Assembly: GCA_032988165.1 (NCBI GenBank)
Contig: JANTQF010000553.1
Location: 1-13,918, forward strand
DNA: 13,918 nucleotides
Reading direction: 5' to 3'
Source: Emmonsiellopsis sp. PD_33
Taxonomy: Eukaryota > Ascomycota > Eurotiomycetes > Onygenales > Ajellomycetaceae
The position numbers and the translations under genes were made by a program. This document shows positions 9,190 through 13,918 of the stretch, piece after piece. The first letter of the stretch is position 1. The number at the start of each line of letters is the position of its first letter. Under the pieces are notes generated by a model that saw only the letters and a program-made list of their open reading frames with translations, did not search any database and was not told the origin of the DNA.

Positions 9190-10655
9190 ACTCCTTGTTG
9201 TGCTGTGATAGCCTCAACTCTCCTCCGCCTTGGCCACTTAAGTTCCTGCAGCTCTTGGCTAGTTGGTAGTTCACTAGTGGCTCTGGAAACTCCTTGTCTA
9301 CTGCGTTGTTGTCGACTGTGTATCATCAAGCACTGAAAGGAGACCGGCCCTCTTTATATCCCAGCAGCTTTGTTGGTCATACAGATTGACAGACAAGCCA
9401 TGTCCAGCATCATCCCATCGTCATCACATCCCCTTTGAATGGACGAGTGCCAGTTGGGTTTTATTTTTATTCCCGCCTCTTGTGTTTCAATCTGGTTGTT
9501 TTAAAGCAGACCCCCATCACTCGTGGCTGCCACGGTCTCGTCGATCCCGCATAATTACGGATACTGTCTACAGGAACTAGTTAGTTACATCGGTACAATT
9601 TTCCGCCCATGATTTCATCAGGAATTAATAAAAAGAAACAGCCTGCCTGAGGACAGACGGGGAAACTCTGCCAACCCCAAGACCCCGGCCCGGCGCCAAT
9701 GAGTAAAAAAAAGGTTATGATGCCGGATGCATGCTTTTCTGCTGCAGCTAAAGAACTAGATGGACAGGCCCGGCCGGCCGACAGGAAGAAAAAGGAAAGT
9801 GGTTTTTAGTTCAATCAATCACCGACGACGCAATAATTGTTGGTACTAATCTTCGTGAGATGGTGGCCGGAAGGAGGCCCCATTCTTTGATGCTGATTTC
9901 AAACTCCATTCATTGTCAACACATCTATTCCATATGCTAAAACACACAACTCGACACAGGTCCAGGCCTCGACCTCGAACAAAAGATCTCCATGTTTCGC
10001 CTCTCTGTGCTCCGGGGCTCCTTGTCTAGTTCCAGTCTCGGCATATCAACCTCGCTAGACATTTGGTTGAAGATGATAAAGCACACATAAAGACTCAGCA
10101 AATTAATTAGGCCAGCCACAAACACATAATTCCTCCAGAGTAGTTAACTAAATATCAGAAAGAATCATCTTCATCAATATCAAACCAAACAAGGAACCTA
10201 TCTCCATCACCCTTCCCCTCCTTTCTCCCAACACAAATGCCGCCATCTCCCAACCTTTTATTAACAAGCAGGACAACCTCCTCCTTTGTCAATCACTGAA
10301 AAGGAAGAAAGGAAAGACCAAAGAAAAGAAAAAGGTCCAGAACCTGACACTTTCATTAATGAACTAACTCCATCATCCCACCCAAGTCCCAACCGGTCAC
10401 CGACTTGACCGTGCGGTCCCACTGCCAGCCTGCCACTACCTAGGTATTGTGCGGGGAGGGGAGGAGGGGAAGGGGGGCCGCCAGGTGGCATGGAGCCTGA
10501 GGTGACTGCAGCTTGCAGCAAGCTTGCATAGTTAGTTACTGCAGCGCCAAGCCTGCTTTTGCTACAAGTCGACTTTCCATCATTCAAGTTCTGGCGGAAG
10601 GACTAAAGTTAGGTCCGAGATGCTGGTCCTGAGGGCCGACGCTGACAGGGGAGCG
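9190..10655. other. unique sequence between the two transposons, no supported gene
   Basis: About 1.47 kb of moderate GC with ordinary CpG content, unlike the elements on either side. Only short open frames occur. The longest, minus 10587-10261, is Gly/Pro/Ser-rich low complexity without recognisable motifs. The first part (9190 on) was next to the transporter's distal promoter before the PIF-Harbinger insertion. I see no tRNA, rRNA or clear promoter. Confidence 0.6.
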
Positions 10656-10660
10656 GTTGA

Positions 10661-10787
10661 TAATTACAGGGATGAACTCACTAATGACAGGGATAAAAAA
10701 AGTGACTAAGTTGAAAAAAGTATAGTGTATACACAGGATTACATACAAAATAATGTGTGGAACCATGGGTGCCCAATGTGCCAACTC
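10661..10787 (+). repeat. left terminal inverted repeat of the MULE (127 bp)
   Basis: Matches the reverse complement of 13792-13918 at 123 of 127 positions. The four differences form two dinucleotides, at 10726-10727 and 10754-10755. Near the outer end ACAGGGAT occurs twice about 20 bp apart (from 10666 and 10686), a possible repeated transposase-binding motif. Confidence 0.95.
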
Positions 10788-10828
10788 TGCCTCACTACTA
10801 CCTCACTACTCTGTGCTGGGCATCAATG

Positions 10829-10869
10829 CCCCCTCATCCCCCTCATCCCCCTTATCCCCCCCCCCCCCC
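10829..10869. repeat. 9-bp tandem repeat CCCCCTCAT then C14
   Basis: Two perfect units of CCCCCTCAT, a third reading CCCCCTTAT, then 14 consecutive C. It lies inside the MULE between the left repeat and the transposase gene. The third unit differs by one C-to-T change. Confidence 0.85.
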
Positions 10870-12094
10870 TAACCACCAACACAGTGGCTAACACTTGCTG
10901 TAATAGTAGTTATTAAAGGAGAGATCTCACTCATTAATGTAAGTAAAAAAAATCAAATTCCTTCATCTTTTAAACACCTTTTTAATGAATCACCACAATG
11001 AATAGCTAGATCTCTGCTGTAGAATATTCTTTGCAGTTCAATTTAACTACCTATTTTGATGATGAAGATATCTTCAACACACAGCCCTCTACCCCTTATT
11101 CTGATGATGATGATGATGATTCTAATAATAGTTTTAATGATGGTTTTCTTTAGAATAATGAGTAGGAGAAGGTTGAGGAAGAGGAGAGATGAATGATAGA
11201 TAAGGTTGAGAAGAAGGAGGAGGCAGGTAAAAATACTGATTTTATCCCTTTTACTGCCTAAACTGCAGAAATAGAAATGCCAGGTGAAATTCAGTGGGAG
11301 ATTCCTCAGTTGACAGGCTATTCAATTGAAATAAGCAAGAAGGACCTTATCACCTAGTTGAATAGAAACTGTAGGGACCTTGGCTATACTATAGTCTCCC
11401 TTAGTGGTTACCCTGCATGAAATAACTACACCCTTGGGTGTGACTACTCCAGGCAATATAGAGACAACTGAAAGGTCAAAGGGAAGAAGAAGTAGCTTAA
11501 TATAGCTACTATAAAGATCAACTATCCCTTCTACCTGGGCCTCAGCAAGAAGGCTACTGAGTAAAGAATTATATCCTGAGATATCTCATATAATCATCTG
11601 CTCTCAGAGGATTTCTGTACTCATTCAATGCATTACCTGTGGTCTCTATTAGAGATAGGAAGTTAAAAGATCCATGGCCTTATCAAGTCTGCTGTCTTAC
11701 TGTGTATAATGTATACTATTCTGGTCAAAAATGATAAAGAGTTTATATTGATGAAATGAGATATCTATAATATTTGTGCTCTACTTCTTTAAAATGAACT
11801 GAAAGGATGAATATCAGTGTAGACCTTAGTTGATAAACTAGAGATATAGGATGACTTAAATATTGAATTAGAATGATTAAAAAATAAGGATAATTATATT
11901 ACTTATCTGACTCTATTTCATAAGACATCAATTAAGATTCTCTATGAGAACCCTGATGTTTTGCTTCTGAACTGCACATATAAGACAAATAAATATCATT
12001 TGCTATTACTGAGTATTATATTTGTGATGAAGCTTCATACAACAATTAATCTGAGCTTTATATTTATGAATTGTGAGAAGGAATGAGACTATTA

Positions 12095-12319
12095 GTGAGT
12101 TGACCCTAAGGTATTATCTCTATAATTAGTGGTAAGGTAGAAGATCTAGATAAATACAGGGATGCACCTTATCCCATTTAATTAGCCTAGTTGATTTGAT
12201 TGGTCAATTAGTTGTCAGGCTAACTAAATGGGGTAAGATGTTGATCTTTTTCCTTGACAATAGTCTTAATGCAGTTAAATGTTAATATGAGCATCAAACT
12301 AATACTTATATATATATAG
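12095..12319 (+). other. 225-bp intron of the MULE transposase
   Basis: The donor is GTGAGT, the acceptor TATATAG, and the branch-like motif ACTAATAC lies about 20 bases before the acceptor (CTAAT, one transition from the fungal CTAAC). Removing it joins DY + Y|W to VAIQLL and brings the first two catalytic positions 65 residues apart, as in other MULEs; unspliced they would be 140 apart. Its length is divisible by three, so the frame looks continuous in raw sequence. The alternative, a nested insertion with a TGAGT duplication, is discussed in the findings. Confidence 0.72.
12165..12240. repeat. hairpin with 24-bp arms inside the MULE intron
   Basis: Arms 12165-12188 and 12217-12240 are inverted repeats matching at 21 of 24 positions, with a 28-base loop. 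All three differences are transitions. It could be a remnant of a tiny inverted-repeat insertion or an RNA fold that shortens the effective intron. Confidence 0.85.
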
Positions 12320-13791
12320 CTGAGTGGCCATCCAACTTCTTATCATCTTCCACTGTTATGACATCTTTCTCCCCTATATTATCATTATGAACCACAAACT
12401 TGCCTTAATGAATGCTCTTGATTCTACATTTACTGAGAGCTTTTGAATTCTCTGTAGCTAGCATGTTGATCATAACATTTTTAAGCACACAAAGAAGTAC
12501 TATTTGAAGATAGAGTAGTCATTCATTAACTCCCTATCAGATGAGGAGATAGAAGAATACAGGTAGAATCTCCAATAAAAATTCAATACCTTTATGAATG
12601 CCTGGCATTTAGTTGTTAAATCAACTATGAAGAATGAATATAGAAGGAATTGGATTGCTTTTTCCTGAGAATAGCTCCATTAGTTGGTTAATTACATCTA
12701 ATGGACCTGGATTCCTCATGAGTGGGAGATTATATAGTACTATGTTGATAAATACTCTCATTTTGAACATTGAGTTTCCTCACAAATAGAGGGATCTCAC
12801 TGGGTGCTCAAGCAGTATATTATAATCTTAATAGAAGATCTATAGGTAACTTATCATAAGCTTCATCAATTCTGACAAAATCAACACTCTGACTATAAAA
12901 GTTGCCTGGCCATAATGAAAGTAAAGACTCCTCTATTTGCTTATCAACATCTATTTGAGTTACTACTAGGAAAAGTCTCTCTCTATACCCTGAATTAAAT
13001 CTACAATTAAGTGCTTTAAGTGCAGGAACTTTACAATGATAGTCTTGAGTACTCTCCTAACTATTTGAACTTCTAATATCTTAGGATCCTATACCAGCAC
13101 AAAATCTAGGAATATATGAATAGAAGGGAGCTAATACTGCTGAATTCAATCAATTCTCATTAATTATATAATCAGGATGAGGGGGGTTACCTACAATAAG
13201 CTGAGTAAGGAGAGTTTTCATTTCTACATAATATTATTTAGGATTCTAACATGCAATGGCCTAGAGATCTTCAACCTAGGGGGGCTTTGATATGCTAATG
13301 GGGATAGGGATGGGGGTCTATACACTGAGGGAACATGCAGATGGAGGATATAGAACAGTCAATTGAGTATTGCTGCTGTGGTTGTGATGCTTACTCCTGC
13401 TAACCAGTCTGTCTCTATCAACCACTCCTTCTTCACATGGTGATGGTGCCTCTGGACCAGCATACAGTCTATTCCTCTGGGGTGGAGTAGTTTGTAGAGA
13501 GTGGTAGTGCAGTGCCTCTACCTTGTGGTATAACCTCCCTGGCCTCTACAGCCCCTGTGACTCTTGGTCAGAGTTGGAATCAGAAGCATGCTGCCACCCT
13601 GACTTCTCCCAGATAGCCTACCCAGAGATCCAGGCAGGGTATCATGACTGAGGCAGTAAATGAGGCATTTTGGGACATTCCAGCAGAAGAGGTGGATGCA
13701 GAGCAGGAGTTACAGGGGGGGTGGGAGGGGGAGGAGGAGGAATTTGATGATCTATTTCATTATTCTCAGTTTAATTAAAAAGTGGGGTTTG

Positions 13792-13918
13792 GAGTTGGCA
13801 CATTGGGCACCCATGGTTCCACATGTTATTTTGTATGTAATCCTGTGTATATGCTATACTTTTTTCAACTTAGTCACTTTTTTTATCCCTGTCATTAGTG
13901 AGTTCATCCCTGTAATTA
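13792..13918 (-). repeat. right terminal inverted repeat of the MULE (127 bp, to window end)
   Basis: Reverse complement of 10661-10787 with four differences, at 13824-13825 and 13852-13853. The match continues to the final base, so it may extend further outside the window. Confidence 0.95.

Larger units (their letters stand above)
10998..13778 (+). pseudogene. MULE transposase, disabled (two exons, about 851 codons)
   Basis: The same frame runs from ATG 10998 to TAA 13776-13778, with one intron (12095-12319) and more than two dozen internal stops. Residue numbers are after splicing. An acidic N-terminus with six consecutive Asp (about 11103-11120) leads into a FAR1-like zinc-binding block with DLGYTIVSLSGYP and CDYSRQYRDN (about 11380-11470) and a KINYPFYLGLSKKATE strand. 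The MULE domain follows: LLLNCTYKTNKYHLLLL (325 is the first catalytic site, now Asn), YIIIMNHKLALMNALDSTF (390 is the second site, now Asn), QIEGSHWVLKQYI (Glu 523 kept). A degenerate SWIM segment, LYQHKI, sits near residue 624; its expected cysteine is gone. An acidic C-terminal tail (WEGEEEEFDDLFHYSQFN) ends 13 bases before the right terminal repeat. The protein would have cut and inserted the element. Confidence 0.9.
10661..13918. mobile_element. Mutator-like element (MULE), degenerate, reaching the window edge
   Basis: A DNA transposon of at least 3258 bp with 127-bp terminal inverted repeats and a single transposase gene of FAR1-type zinc-binding plus MULE DDE plus SWIM architecture. 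Long repeats and one long gene resemble Hop of Fusarium oxysporum in organisation, from memory of that family. The right repeat runs to the last base of the window, so the true termini and the expected 8-11 bp target duplication cannot be checked. The left end is at or a few bases before 10661. I see no CpG inside, and the gene has more than two dozen in-frame stops, so the copy cannot make its own transposase. Confidence 0.9.

Noticed and set aside
10261..10587. 108-codon minus-strand frame between the transposons
   Set aside because: Gly/Pro/Ser-rich low complexity with no motif and no convincing introns or neighbours.
9190..10655. tRNA, rRNA or CRISPR in the inter-transposon region
   Set aside because: I saw no cloverleaf-like pattern, no conserved rRNA stretch and no regularly spaced direct repeats.
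10661..13918. Interpreting the second element as hAT because CAGGG occurs near its end
   Set aside because: The gene carries FAR1-like, MULE DDE and SWIM-like blocks, and the 127-bp repeats are far longer than hAT termini.

Overview
The window looks like a piece of a filamentous ascomycete (Pezizomycotina) nuclear genome, possibly Eurotiomycetes. The evidence is one protein-coding gene split by two 57-58 bp introns with fungal GTAAGT/GTAAGC donors, a long pyrimidine-rich leader, and two transposons carrying heavy repeat-directed mutation. The species cannot be fixed from the sequence.

Layout. Positions 1-312 are G-rich low complexity with (GAG)n and (CTG)n microsatellites, and 313-1263 holds no gene I can support. 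The one intact gene, on the minus strand from 4240 to 1264, encodes a 953-residue ABC half-transporter of the HMT1/ABCB6 type: a five-helix N-terminal extension, a core membrane domain, one complete nucleotide-binding domain and an acidic dileucine sorting signal. It is probably a vacuolar transporter of metal- or glutathione-type conjugates. Its GC-rich, CT-tract leader and promoter fill 4241-5602.

Right of the promoter are two different DNA transposons, separated by about 1.47 kb of ordinary sequence. The first (5606-9186) is a complete PIF-Harbinger element with a TAA target-site duplication and 16-bp GGCC-ended inverted repeats. It carries two convergent dead genes: a Myb/SANT-like DNA-binding protein on the plus strand and a DDE transposase on the minus strand. 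The second (10661 to the window end) is a Mutator-like element (MULE) with 127-bp terminal inverted repeats and one dead transposase gene, which keeps a recognisable 225-bp intron.

The two elements share a striking signature. Reading by eye I find no CpG dinucleotide between 5558 and 9223 or between 10656 and 13918, while flanking DNA is rich in CpG. Reading frames are almost free of indels but riddled with stop codons. The two long MULE repeats differ at just two dinucleotides, both explained by C-to-T change at an ancestral CpG. This points to a repeat-induced, CpG-directed hypermutation process that stayed inside the elements. I found no new multi-gene system; the unusual material is this mutation record and the structure of the two elements.
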